Assembly: GCF_016937655.1 (NCBI RefSeq)
Contig: NZ_JAFHKL010000003.1
Span: 372,001-436,000, forward strand
DNA from: Chromobacterium alkanivorans
GTDB lineage: Bacteria; Pseudomonadota; Gammaproteobacteria; Burkholderiales; Chromobacteriaceae
Direction of reading: 5' to 3'
DNA length: 64,000 nt
The position numbers and the translations under genes were made by a program. This document shows, in pieces, positions 17,210 through 26,015 of the stretch; within the stretch, counting starts at the first letter, position 1; each line of letters starts with the position of its first letter. A model generated the notes under the pieces. It had not been told where the DNA came from, made no database searches, and saw only the letters and a program-made list of their open reading frames with translations.

Positions 17210-17680
17210 TCAGCCGGGCGGCAGCCGCGTCACGGTTTCGATGCGGGCGATGCCGCCCTCGCCGCAGTGGTGCACCACCGCCACCTTGGCGGCCTGACCG
17301 TCGCGCAGCTCGTCCGGCGACACGCCCAGGTCTTCCGCCAGTTTCTCCAACGTGACGTTGGGGATGGGGCTGCGCTTCTGCTTGCCGGCGAAGCGCCAGT
17401 AATTGATCCGCGACCACAGCAGCAGGCATAGCCCGATCAGCGCGATCTCCAAGCCGTAGTCGCGCAGCCTGCCCAGGTGTTCCGGCGCGTCCTCGGCGCG
17501 GAGCGCCGCCGGCAGCACGTCCCGGCCCCAGATCAGGTAGCCGACGTAAGCCAGGGCCGGCAGCCACAGATAGAACCACGCCAGCCAGCACGCCAGGGTC
17601 ATCAGCCAGGACAGCAGCCGCTGCAAGGCGCTCATATTGTGCGAGGCCTGGATGATCAGGCCGTCTCCCAACCGGCTCAT
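17210..17680 (-). CDS. pgaD: PgaD, PNAG synthase accessory subunit
   Basis: A 156-residue inner-membrane protein with two transmembrane segments (about 22-52 and 75-92) and a cytoplasmic C-terminal domain. It is the last gene of pgaABCD and overlaps pgaC by four bases (ATGA). In the known system PgaD binds PgaC, and cyclic-di-GMP bridges the two to switch on poly-N-acetylglucosamine synthesis. Identification rests on position, length and topology as much as on sequence. Confidence 0.85.
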   Translation of the reverse strand: MSRLGDGLIIQASHNMSALQRLLSWLMTLACWLAWFYLWLPALAYVGYLIWGRDVLPAALRAEDAPEHLGRLRDYGLEIALIGLCLLLWSRINYWRFAGKQKRSPIPNVTLEKLAEDLGVSPDELRDGQAAKVAVVHHCGEGGIARIETVTRLPPG

Positions 17681-18924
17681 GCCCTCACCCCCCGGTCCGG
17701 GCTGACCCAGCGCGCGCGCTTGCCCTTTTTGCGGAACACCGCCTGCGGGAAAGCCACGATGGTGGTGCAGACGTTCAGCAGCCAGTAAACCAGCGGATAC
17801 CAGACCATCCAGTAGTAGTTCTTGCCCAGCTTGGCGTCGTACTGGCTGTCCATCATCTTGCTGATCATGAACTGCAGCATGCAGGTGCCGCCCAGCACCA
17901 TGCCGTGCCAGCGCGGGATCAGCGGCGTGCCCACCTGGGGCAGCCAGTCTCCCAACACCAGGCTCAGCAACCAATACACGATGATGCCGGCCATGGTGTA
18001 GGACCAGACCACGCTGAGGAAGTATTCGGAGTACACCGGCCACATGTGGCGGTGCCGCCAGGTGCGCAGCACCCAGGCGTTGCGCATCAGCGCCTGAGTG
18101 CCGCCCTTGGCCCAGCGCAGCCGCTGCTTCCACAGGCCGCGCAGGGTTTCCGGCATCAAGATCCACACCAGCGCGCGCGGTTCGAAACGCACGTTCCAGT
18201 GCTTGAGCTGGAGTTTCCAGCTGATGTCGATGTCCTCGGTCAGCATGTCCTCGCTCCAGTAGCCCGCCTGGTAAACCGCGGTCTTGCGGAAGGCGGTGAT
18301 CACGCCGGACACGGTGAACAATCTGCCGTAAGTGCGCTGCGCGCGCTTGATCAGGCCGATGATGGCGGTGAATTCGCCCACCTGCAGCCGCCCCAACAAG
18401 GTGGTGCGGTTGCGGATGCGCGGGTTGCCGGTGACCGCGCCCACGCGCGGCGAGGTCAGGAAATGGCGCATCAGCCATTTGCCCGCGTACGGGTCCAGCA
18501 GCGCGTCGCCGTCTATGCACAGCAGGTATTCGTGGCGCGCCAGCGCCAGCGCGGTGTTGAGCCCCACCGCCTTGCCCTGGTTGGTGGCCTGGTGCACCAC
18601 GCGCAGCCGCGGATGCGCGGCGGCCAGTTCGTCCAGGATGGCGCCGGTGGCGTCCCGGCTGCCGTCGTTGACCGCGATCACTTCGAAATCCGGGTAGTCC
18701 AGCGCCAGCGCGTAGGCCAGGGTTTCGCGCACATTGTCTTCTTCGTTGTAGCAGGGCACCACCACGCTCAGCGGCGGATAGTCCAGCGTCGGCGGCTGGT
18801 TCAGCGGCGGGTCTTTTCTTTCGTAGTGGAGGTAGTAATGCACCGCCCCCACCATCCACAAGTACGCCATGAACAACGGATAAAAAAAGGCATATGCCAG
18901 CAGCAGTATCAATGCCAGGTTCAC
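17677..18924 (-). CDS. pgaC: PgaC, poly-beta-1,6-GlcNAc synthase
   Basis: A 415-residue GT2 processive glycosyltransferase in the inner membrane. Motifs present: VVVPCYNEEDNVRETL, NDGSRD, the DGD metal site in LLCIDGDALLDP, the TED acceptor motif in DMLTEDIDISWKLQ, and QRLRW. It has N-terminal transmembrane segments and further C-terminal ones. It polymerises UDP-N-acetylglucosamine into PNAG. It lies 127 bases downstream of pgaB, with no terminator seen between, and overlaps pgaD. Confidence 0.95.
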   Translation of the reverse strand: MNLALILLLAYAFFYPLFMAYLWMVGAVHYYLHYERKDPPLNQPPTLDYPPLSVVVPCYNEEDNVRETLAYALALDYPDFEVIAVNDGSRDATGAILDELAAAHPRLRVVHQATNQGKAVGLNTALALARHEYLLCIDGDALLDPYAGKWLMRHFLTSPRVGAVTGNPRIRNRTTLLGRLQVGEFTAIIGLIKRAQRTYGRLFTVSGVITAFRKTAVYQAGYWSEDMLTEDIDISWKLQLKHWNVRFEPRALVWILMPETLRGLWKQRLRWAKGGTQALMRNAWVLRTWRHRHMWPVYSEYFLSVVWSYTMAGIIVYWLLSLVLGDWLPQVGTPLIPRWHGMVLGGTCMLQFMISKMMDSQYDAKLGKNYYWMVWYPLVYWLLNVCTTIVAFPQAVFRKKGKRARWVSPDRGVRA

Positions 18925-19051
18925 AACACGTCTCCTCGCCCCTTGATGCGATGGATCATCAATCGTCTATCGGTCCCGCCGCCTCGCCGACGGACCTCGC
19001 CTCCGGCCGCGGCGCGCCCTGTCGCGGGCGCTTGACCGCCGCCGCCGGCCT

Positions 19052-21010
19052 TCATTCTTCCGGATGCGCGGTCAGCGAAAACACCCGCTTGAACGCCTTC
19101 AGCCTGGGCTGGTCGTGGAACAGGTCGTCCGGGTAGTAGGCGATATGCCGCGCGCCCAGGGTGTTGAGCTCGCGCACCGTGGCCGCCAGTTCCGCGGTGG
19201 GAATCGGCTTGCGGCTGCGCCAATCGACCGCCTGCAGTTCGAACACGGTTTTTTCCAGCGCGCCCGGCTTGGCCGCCACCTTGTCGAACAGCCGCCGCAT
19301 CCAGGCCTTGGGGTCGGCCGCGTTTTCCATATACGGCATCGCCATCACCGCCACCCGGTCGTAGCGGTTCAGCGCGCTGTCGAAGGACTGGGCGAACCAG
19401 GTTTCCGAATCCGGGTTGAGCACCACCTCGGCGTAGAGGTTGCGCGCGGTGCGCAAGTCCGGCTGGTATTGGCGCACCACGGCCGCCAGCTCCATGCTGA
19501 AGTCGTCCAGCAAGGCGGTTTTGTCGCGCGTCCAGCGCGCCATCTGCGCCGGATCGGCGCGCACTTCGGCCACGTTGGCGGCCAGGCCCTGCCCTTGCCG
19601 CGCCAGCCGCGCCGCCGGGCCGGCGTCTTCGAAGTCGGACAGGGTGGCGTCGTCGTGGAACAACAGGCCGCTGAAGCGCGAGCCGCGCGCCAGGTCTTCG
19701 TAAATCTCGCGGATCAGCTGGCGCACCGGCGGCGAATACGGAGTCAGCCGCGCATAGCCCTGGACCTTGGCCTGGGCGCCGCCGCCCTGCTCCGCCAGCA
19801 CCCGTTCGCCGGCCAGCGGATGGCCGGCCGGCAGCGCGAAGCCCAACAGCGGCATCCAGGCGTAGACCCTGACGTTGGCCCGGGTCTGCAATTGCCAGGC
19901 GGCGCGATTGAACAGGTCGGCCCGCATCGGCAGGTGGCGGTTGGGGAAATACAGCGCCTGCGCCACGCCGTCCCCGTCGGGATCGGCGAAGGCCTGCAGA
20001 TAAACGGTGCTCGCGCCCATGGCCTTGACCCGGTCCAGCAAGCGGCCCAGGTTTTCGTCCTGGCGCTTGGGGTCCGGATCGTAGATGTAGTCCAGGTCCA
20101 CGTGCATGATGCGGCTGGGTTCCGGCCGTACGCCGTCCGGCCAGCCGTTCAGCTGCTTGAATTGATAGGCCAGATCGGCCAGGTCCATATTGGCGTCCAG
20201 CAGCACCCGGCGCAGCGAGGCCAGCGGGGTGTCGCGGCCGTTGATGCCCGCGCCCAGCCCCATGGTCACCGGCATGCCCTCCTGCGCCGCCACCCGCGCC
20301 GCTTGCGGCGAGTAGCTGCCGTAGGGCCATACCATCGCCCTGGGTGCCACGCCCAGCCGCGCCTTGAGCAGCGCGCTGTTGCGGCGCAAATCGTCGCGGA
20401 TGCGCGCCAGGTAGGCCGGCTCGCTTTCATAGCCGCCGGCGCGGTAGGCGCGGGCGGTCAGCGCCGGCTCCAGATTGCCCTGAGGGTTGGCCAGCACGCC
20501 CTGATGGGAGGCGTAGCTGTGGCTGGCCACTTCCACCAGGCCGCTGGCCCGCATTTCGCGGATCTGCTCCCAGCTCAGGAATTTGCTCCGCCCGGCCACG
20601 CCGTCGCCGTAGCTGACCCGGCTGCCCTCGGGCGCTTCCAGCCAGCTGCCCACCACCGCGATCAGCGCCGGCGCCTGGAACAGCTTCAGCACCGGATAGA
20701 CATTGGTGTACACGCTGCGATAGCCGTCGTCGAAAGTCAGCAGCACCGCCTTGTCCGGCAAGGGCTTGCCGCCGGCGCGGTCGTCCAGCACCTGTTGCAG
20801 GCTGACGAAGCGGTAACCCTGGCCCCGCATCCATTCCATCTGTTTCACCAGCGCGCGGGCGTCCACCGCGAACGGGTCCGAGGCGCCGCTGTCGGTCTTG
20901 TCCACCTCGTGGTAACACAGGATCACCAAGCGCCCGGCCGCCGCTTGCGCCCAGCCGCTCCACAACAGGCAGGCCGTCATCAGGGCCGCCAGCCATTGTT
21001 TCATTTTCAT
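19052..21010 (-). CDS. pgaB: PgaB, PNAG N-deacetylase
   Basis: A 652-residue periplasmic protein: signal peptide (MKMKQWLAALMTACLLWSGW), polysaccharide deacetylase domain (LCYHEVD, TFDDGYRS metal motif, later ASHSYASHQG), then a C-terminal glycoside-hydrolase-like barrel (IMHVDLDYIYDPDP, VYLQAFADPDGDG, VRVYAWMPLLGF). It deacetylates part of the polymer so that it can be exported. Unlike E. coli PgaB no clear lipobox is seen. The ATG at 21010 overlaps the pgaA stop by one base. Confidence 0.94.
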   Translation of the reverse strand: MKMKQWLAALMTACLLWSGWAQAAAGRLVILCYHEVDKTDSGASDPFAVDARALVKQMEWMRGQGYRFVSLQQVLDDRAGGKPLPDKAVLLTFDDGYRSVYTNVYPVLKLFQAPALIAVVGSWLEAPEGSRVSYGDGVAGRSKFLSWEQIREMRASGLVEVASHSYASHQGVLANPQGNLEPALTARAYRAGGYESEPAYLARIRDDLRRNSALLKARLGVAPRAMVWPYGSYSPQAARVAAQEGMPVTMGLGAGINGRDTPLASLRRVLLDANMDLADLAYQFKQLNGWPDGVRPEPSRIMHVDLDYIYDPDPKRQDENLGRLLDRVKAMGASTVYLQAFADPDGDGVAQALYFPNRHLPMRADLFNRAAWQLQTRANVRVYAWMPLLGFALPAGHPLAGERVLAEQGGGAQAKVQGYARLTPYSPPVRQLIREIYEDLARGSRFSGLLFHDDATLSDFEDAGPAARLARQGQGLAANVAEVRADPAQMARWTRDKTALLDDFSMELAAVVRQYQPDLRTARNLYAEVVLNPDSETWFAQSFDSALNRYDRVAVMAMPYMENAADPKAWMRRLFDKVAAKPGALEKTVFELQAVDWRSRKPIPTAELAATVRELNTLGARHIAYYPDDLFHDQPRLKAFKRVFSLTAHPEE

Positions 21011-23433
21011 CAGAAGCGCCAATCCAGATTGAGATAAACCTTGTTGCCGGTTTCCGCCTTGCCGTCATAGGGATGGCGCACCCGGGTGAAGCCGTAGCGC
21101 AGGCTGCCGCGGCTGCCCCAGCGCCACTCCTGTTCCAGCACCAGGCCCCACACGCCGCCGGCGCCGAAGTCGCGTTGGGTGTAGCTGCCCAGCGTCAGCC
21201 CCAGGCGCTGGTGCCAGGTGGTTTCGTACTCGCCCCACAGCTTCCACTCCTGCATCGCCGTCACCGAGGCTTCGCCGTCGGCGCGCGGGTTGAAGTAGCG
21301 GGCGGACGGCACCGCGTCGTTGGCGCTGGCCGCCAGCGTCAGGATGGTGTTGAGCTTGTAGCGCGGGCCGCTGACCCAGCGCTGGTCCCAGTTGGCGGAC
21401 ACCGCGCGACGCAGATTGCCGTCGGACAGGGACAGCGCCTCGGCTTGCAAGGCGTAGCTGCGGTAATCGTCGGCGCGGTACTGCAGGCTCAGCTGCGCGC
21501 GGTTGCCGCGCACATCGTCCAGCCGGCCTTTCAACGGCGCTTCGGCGCTGTTCAGTTCGAAGCGCGCGCCCAGCGTCCAATAGTCGTCCGGCGTCCAGTC
21601 GTAGCCGGCGAAAGCGCCGCCGCGCCGTCCGCCGTCTATCTGGCCAGTCAGGCCGAATTCGCCGCGCCCCTGCTCGCCGCGCCATTCCGCGCCCATGCCC
21701 AGCGCCTCGTAACGGGCAGAGGTCGTCTCGTTCACATAGCTGGCGCGTTGCAATTGGTGCAGGCCGAACAAGCGCCAGTGGCCGAACGGCGAGGAATACA
21801 GCCGCGCCGAGCTCTCCCAGGCGTTCTGTTCGCCCGCGCCCTGGCCGCCGCTCAGGTCTTTCTTCCCCTCCAGCACCAGCTCCGGCCGCCGTTCCAGCCG
21901 GGCGCGTTCCCGCAACTGGCGCACGCCGGCGTTATCCACGTCCAGTTCGTTCAGCCGCCGCAGTTGGCGGTCCGCCTCGTCCAGCTCCTGCAGGTCCAGC
22001 GCGGCGCCGGCCAGGCCGGCGGCCGCCGCTTCCGGCTGGTCCGGCTCGTCCACGCCCAACCGGGTGAACACGCCGCGCGCCAGCCGCGGCCAGCCGCGCA
22101 TCAGCGCCAGGCTGCCCTGGTTCTGGCGCAATTCGGGATTGAACGACGCCTCGTCCAGCAAAGCCTCCATCTTCTCCCAGCCGCCGCGGCTGTCCTCCTG
22201 ATAAGCGGTGACCATCGCGTCCAGCAAGGCCACGCGCTGAAACGCGGGGTTGAACACGCGTCGGCCGCTGGCGCGGTCGGTTTTCTGCCGGGGGGTGGCG
22301 GCTTGCAGTGCGGCCAGCTCCTGGCGGCAGGCCGCGTGCCGGCCGGACTCCAACAGGGCGTAGACCAGGCCGATGCGCCAATCCAAGGCCTCGTCCGCCT
22401 GCGGCGCGTCGCGCAGCGCCGAGCGGTACAGCGCCTCGGCGCGCAGCGGCTGGCGCTGATTGAGATAGGCGTCGGCCAAGGCCGCGCGGGCGTACGGCGA
22501 CCACGCCTGGCCGACGCGCTGCCGGTCCAGGGCGATGGCCTGCGCGGACAGGCCGCGTTGTTGCAGCATTTGCACGCGGTCGTCCGCCGCCAGCGCGGCG
22601 AACGGCGGCCGCGCGGCGTCCGGCCGCGCCGCGATGTCCTGGTTGAGCTCCAGCGCCGCGTCGGTTTGCGCGTGCCGGCCTGGCCCGCTGTCCTGGCTTT
22701 CCTGAATGCGTCCCCAACGGCTCAAAGTCGCCGCGCGGTCGAAATCGATCTGCAATGCCAGCCGGGAATCCGCGACGGACGCCTGGTCCGCCTGCCATGG
22801 CGCGCCCAGGCGCAACAGGCAGCCCAGATAGCTGCGTTCCAGTTCCGGGTCTCCGGGAAAGCGCGTCCGCGCGCGGATCAGATAATCCAGCGCCTGGGTC
22901 AGGTCCCCGCTTTGCAGCAAGACGTAAGCGCGCGCGCGGCTCAGCTCCAGTTCGTCGGCCGGCGCGCCGGGCGGCGCGGCGTCCAGCGTGGCCAGTGCGG
23001 CGGCGGCCTGTCCGGCTTCGGCCTGGGCCATGGCCAGGCCGGCGCGATAGCCGGCCGCGGGCTGACGCGCCAGCAACACGCGATAGATGCGCGCCGCCTC
23101 CGCCGCGTCGCGTTGGTCGCGCGCCGCGCGCGCCAGCCGCGCCAGCGTGTCCGCCGACATGTCGGCCTCGTGCCCGGGCAGCAGCCGCAGCGCTTCCGCG
23201 CCGCGCCCGCTCCAGCACAGCAGGGTCAGATAATCGTCCAACAAGGGCGCAGGCAGCGGACCGCGCGCGCGCTCCCGCTCCAGCAGCGCCAGCGCCGGCG
23301 CGGTCTGCCCCGCCCTGGCCTGGACGATGGCCGCCGCGTACTCCGGCTGTTTCCAGACCGGCGTCTCCGCGCCCGCCGCGCCGCCGGCCAACAAGAAACC
23401 AGCCGCCAGGCTGGTGAATAGATTTCGCGTCAT
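21010..23433 (-). CDS. pgaA: PgaA, outer-membrane PNAG porin with TPR domain
   Basis: An 807-residue protein: signal peptide (MTRNLFTSLAAGFLLAGGAA), a long periplasmic tetratricopeptide region (to about residue 500, repeated A..L..A..Y patterns), then an outer-membrane beta barrel ending in an aromatic residue (YLNLDWRF). It exports partially deacetylated PNAG. It is the first gene of pgaABCD. The ATG has only a weak ribosome site (GGGTCAAGC), so translation may be controlled; E. coli pgaA is repressed post-transcriptionally by CsrA, but I could not establish such sites here. Confidence 0.93.
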   Translation of the reverse strand: MTRNLFTSLAAGFLLAGGAAGAETPVWKQPEYAAAIVQARAGQTAPALALLERERARGPLPAPLLDDYLTLLCWSGRGAEALRLLPGHEADMSADTLARLARAARDQRDAAEAARIYRVLLARQPAAGYRAGLAMAQAEAGQAAAALATLDAAPPGAPADELELSRARAYVLLQSGDLTQALDYLIRARTRFPGDPELERSYLGCLLRLGAPWQADQASVADSRLALQIDFDRAATLSRWGRIQESQDSGPGRHAQTDAALELNQDIAARPDAARPPFAALAADDRVQMLQQRGLSAQAIALDRQRVGQAWSPYARAALADAYLNQRQPLRAEALYRSALRDAPQADEALDWRIGLVYALLESGRHAACRQELAALQAATPRQKTDRASGRRVFNPAFQRVALLDAMVTAYQEDSRGGWEKMEALLDEASFNPELRQNQGSLALMRGWPRLARGVFTRLGVDEPDQPEAAAAGLAGAALDLQELDEADRQLRRLNELDVDNAGVRQLRERARLERRPELVLEGKKDLSGGQGAGEQNAWESSARLYSSPFGHWRLFGLHQLQRASYVNETTSARYEALGMGAEWRGEQGRGEFGLTGQIDGGRRGGAFAGYDWTPDDYWTLGARFELNSAEAPLKGRLDDVRGNRAQLSLQYRADDYRSYALQAEALSLSDGNLRRAVSANWDQRWVSGPRYKLNTILTLAASANDAVPSARYFNPRADGEASVTAMQEWKLWGEYETTWHQRLGLTLGSYTQRDFGAGGVWGLVLEQEWRWGSRGSLRYGFTRVRHPYDGKAETGNKVYLNLDWRF

Positions 23434-23650
23434 GCTTGACCCGTCGTGGTCCCTATCAACATCAAGTTACAAGTCATTAAACAGATATTAGATTCCATCC
23501 AATTAGATAGCAAATTTTTTTTCTATTTAAATTTGTTATTTAAAATAATCCGCATGAAAAACTACCCGCATTGCATGAAGGCAATATAGCCGCTGACGCG
23601 CGGCTTGCTGGCTTGGCTGACGCTTGCGTTTATCCCAAATAAAAATACGC
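23434..23650. other. AT-rich intergenic region upstream of pgaA
   Basis: This is one of the lowest-GC stretches of the window, with runs such as CAAATTTTTTTTC near 23510. It must carry the pgaA promoter (minus strand), but no single -35/-10 pair stands out. No gene is seen in it. Confidence 0.4.
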
Positions 23651-23679
23651 TTGACGTATAGTACGTATAACGTACTATA
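23651..23679 (+). promoter_or_regulatory. Promoter and perfect palindromic operator of the VOC gene
   Basis: A -35 TTGACG (23651-23656) and a -10 such as TACTAT (23673-23678) flank a perfect inverted repeat: ten-base arms TATAGTACGT and ACGTACTATA around ATA (23657-23679). A repressor bound here would cover the promoter spacer and -10. Confidence 0.65.
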
Positions 23680-23732
23680 TAGCGACAGGCGGCCGCCTCT
23701 ATCGTCACCCCCCACTTTAAGGAAGCAAATTA

Positions 23733-24212
23733 ATGGCTATCGAAGTATTGGAATTGCACCATCATGGCCTGCGCATGCCGCTGAACCTGGTTGAGGCCAT
23801 GGGCGCGTTTTACCGCGACGTGCTGGGCCTGAACGCCGACGCCGGCCGCTGGCACATCCCCGGAGTGCCCGGATTTTTCCTGGACCTGGGCAACGACTGC
23901 CAGATTCACCTGCTGGGCAACGACGGCGTGTCGCCGTACGCGCAGGGCGCGGATCAGGACCCGGTGGACAATCACGTGGCGCTGGCGGTGCGGGACATCG
24001 CCCAGGCGGAGGCGGAATTGCTGCGGCAAGGCATCGCCCACTGGCGGCAGGCCAACGTCGCCGCGCCGGAATTGACGCAGTTGTTCCTGCGCGACCCGGC
24101 CGGCCACCTGATAGAACTGCATCAGATCGGCCATTGCCGCTGCAAAGCCAGCGATCGCGCCCGCGCCGACACGCTGGCGGCGACCGGCGCCCAGCCCAGC
24201 GCGCCGCGCTGA
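23733..24212 (+). CDS. VOC-family (glyoxalase/bleomycin resistance fold) protein
   Basis: A 159-residue protein with the paired beta-alpha-beta-beta-beta units of the vicinal oxygen chelate fold: HHHGLRM near 9-15, AFYRDVLGLN near 29-38, VDNHVALAVRD near 76-86, and LRDPAGHLIELHQI near 115-128. Metal ligands likely come from the first histidines and a late glutamate. Members include glyoxalases, ring-cleavage dioxygenases and drug-binding proteins; which applies is not determinable. It has a strong promoter overlapped by a perfect palindrome, so it is probably inducible. A convergent marR-family gene follows. Confidence 0.8.
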   Translation: MAIEVLELHHHGLRMPLNLVEAMGAFYRDVLGLNADAGRWHIPGVPGFFLDLGNDCQIHLLGNDGVSPYAQGADQDPVDNHVALAVRDIAQAEAELLRQGIAHWRQANVAAPELTQLFLRDPAGHLIELHQIGHCRCKASDRARADTLAATGAQPSAPR

Positions 24213-24222
24213 GAAGGCGGCT

Positions 24223-24789
24223 TCAGTCCGCTTTCAGTCGACTCCACACCTTGGCGAGCAAGGCCCAAAGCGCCGCGCACTCGCTTTCGTCCAGCGCCTC
24301 GGTCAGGCGCTGGCAGGCGCGCCAGAAGCCCGGCAGCGCCTGCCGCAGCAGTTCCCGGCCGGCCTCGGTCAGGCTCAGCCCCAGGCTGCGGCGGTCTTCG
24401 TCGCGCAGTTGTCGTTGCAGCAGGCCGCGCCGTTCCAGCCAGTCCAGCTGGCCGGTGACGGTGGAGCGGGTCACGCCCAGATAGTCGGCGATCGCCGACG
24501 GGGTCAACGGCCCGTTCCGCCACCAGCCCTGCTCTTGCAGCGAAAACAGCATCAACACGTTCAGCTTGCTCTCGGTCACGTCCAGCGCCTGCAAATCCGC
24601 GTTCACCGCGCCCAGCACGTCGTCGCTCAACCACAACAGCAGCAGGCCGAGCTTGGCGTGGGTCCGGCTCACCTCCTCGCCGGCGCTATGCGCCAGCAAT
24701 TGCAAGTGAGGGGCGATGGCCGGCTCCAGCGCGCGCTCGGCGGCGGATGCATCGGACGGGGAAACGGTGGCGGTGGCGTCGGCGGACAT
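24223..24789 (-). CDS. MarR family regulator
   Basis: A 188-residue protein with a long N-terminal extension. The winged helix lies near 95-165: LTPSAIADYLGVTRSTVTGQLDWLERRGLLQR followed by the wing RDEDRRSLGLSLTEAGREL. The start at 24789 is uncertain because no clear ribosome site precedes it; the frame stays open a further 38 codons. It is convergent with the VOC gene and could be the repressor acting on the 23657 palindrome, but its own upstream region lacks that palindrome. Confidence 0.8.
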   Translation of the reverse strand: MSADATATVSPSDASAAERALEPAIAPHLQLLAHSAGEEVSRTHAKLGLLLLWLSDDVLGAVNADLQALDVTESKLNVLMLFSLQEQGWWRNGPLTPSAIADYLGVTRSTVTGQLDWLERRGLLQRQLRDEDRRSLGLSLTEAGRELLRQALPGFWRACQRLTEALDESECAALWALLAKVWSRLKAD

Positions 24790-24920
24790 GGCTTCAAGGC
24801 AAGATGAGGAGTCAAACCCGCGGCAGGCTTCGCCTACCGCGGAAACGAGGGCAGCGCGCGGCGCTCCCGCGGCTATCATAGTGGCGGGCCCGGCGCGAAG
24901 CAAACGCCCGCAGGGCCCAG

Positions 24921-24948
24921 GCTCGCTAGATCGTAAACACGTTCTCAG
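24921..24948. repeat. Family B fragment, right end only
   Basis: CTCGCTAGATCGTAAACACGTTCT matches the terminal arm of family B elements (compare 36500-36522). No partner arm is found nearby, so this is a truncated copy touching the acid phosphatase stop. Confidence 0.6.
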
Positions 24949-25793
24949 GGCGCCGGCTGCCAGGCGGACTTGCTGGCCGCCTTCTTGAAGGTCTCGCGAT
25001 TGCGGTCCGTGGCCGGCGGTTCGGAGTCGCCGAAGATGGCGCGCATCCAGTGGCCGTCGGTGGGATTGGGCATCAGGATGAATTTGCGGCCGAACAAGTC
25101 GCGGTCCTCCTCCATCAGCCGCGCGCGCTCGTCCACGTCCTTGACGTAGTATTTGCGCTGAAAGTCATTGAGATTGTCTCCCAGCATCGCCACCACCTCG
25201 TACTGGGCGGCGATCTCCTTCTGCCGCGGCTCCTTGTTGGAGCTGTCGCGCAGAATGGTCACGTGCTTTTCGTCGACGAAGGGAAAGCCGGCGGCGCGCA
25301 GATTGCCCAGCGCGTACTCATAGGTCTTGTCGCCCTGATCTCGGCTGCTGACGTAGAACACTTCCACGCCCTGCGCTTTGGCGTAGTTGAAGAAGTCCAG
25401 CGAGCCGGGCGTCGCGGTCAGCTTGTTCTCCGGAATCCATTTGTCCCAGATCGCGTCGTCGAAGAAATCCCGATTCTGCTGGATCAGATAGCCCCAGTAA
25501 TTGACGGCGTTGAGCACGGTGTCGTCGATGTCGGTAATCACCGCCAGCGGCTTGTCGCCGGGCTTGCGCGCGGCCAGTGCCTGGTCCAGCCGCATCCGCG
25601 CCAGGTTGAAGGCCTGATGGTAGAGCGCGCGGTATTCCGCCGCGGTCTGTTTCCAGGCCGCCGCGGCGATCAACAGATTGTTGCCGCCGTTGCCGGACGG
25701 GCCGTTGCGGTTTTCCGCCTCGGCGGCCTGCGCGCCGTGTCCTACGCTGAGCGCGCACAAGGCGGCGATGGCGGCGCGACTGAGCTTGTTCAT
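24945..25793 (-). CDS. 5'-nucleotidase / acid phosphatase, lipoprotein e(P4) family
   Basis: A 282-residue secreted HAD-superfamily phosphatase. It has a signal peptide (MNKLSRAAIAALCALSVGHG, cleavage near 23), the class C phosphatase DDDD pattern beginning with DIDDT (88-92), then VSSRDQ near 148, and MLGDNLNDF late. The family dephosphorylates nucleotides such as NMN outside the cytoplasm. The expected lipobox is not present at the cysteine in the signal peptide (AALC), so it is probably soluble periplasmic rather than lipidated. It stands alone. Confidence 0.88.
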   Translation of the reverse strand: MNKLSRAAIAALCALSVGHGAQAAEAENRNGPSGNGGNNLLIAAAAWKQTAAEYRALYHQAFNLARMRLDQALAARKPGDKPLAVITDIDDTVLNAVNYWGYLIQQNRDFFDDAIWDKWIPENKLTATPGSLDFFNYAKAQGVEVFYVSSRDQGDKTYEYALGNLRAAGFPFVDEKHVTILRDSSNKEPRQKEIAAQYEVVAMLGDNLNDFQRKYYVKDVDERARLMEEDRDLFGRKFILMPNPTDGHWMRAIFGDSEPPATDRNRETFKKAASKSAWQPAP

Positions 25794-25876
25794 GGAGATC
25801 TCCTTTGTCGTTTGGTCTTGTCCAGGTTCCGGTCATGCCTGAACCTGAACAATCTACCTTGAGACGACCTGGCTTT

Positions 25877-26015
25877 GAACCTGTTTATGATCTCGCGAGC
25901 CAGAGCGAGACAAGGCGTTGCGGCTGAGAAAGCGGAATGTACGAGTGGTACATGAGCATTTCGAAGCGGGTTTCAACGCCGTATCGCCAACGCGCAGCAG
26001 ATCGTATGCGGGTTC
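25877..26015. repeat. Family B dispersed hairpin repeat, copy B3
   Basis: Arms GAACCTGTTTATGATCTC and AGATCGTATGCGGGTTC; centre TGTAC-GAGTG-GTACA; internal pair GGCGTTG / CAACGCC. It abuts the stop codon of the TonB-dependent receptor gene. Confidence 0.85.

Noticed and set aside
19064-23421. Two open frames of 657 and 782 codons opposite pgaB and pgaA
   Set aside because: Antisense shadows of well-identified pga genes; low-complexity translation and no ribosome site.
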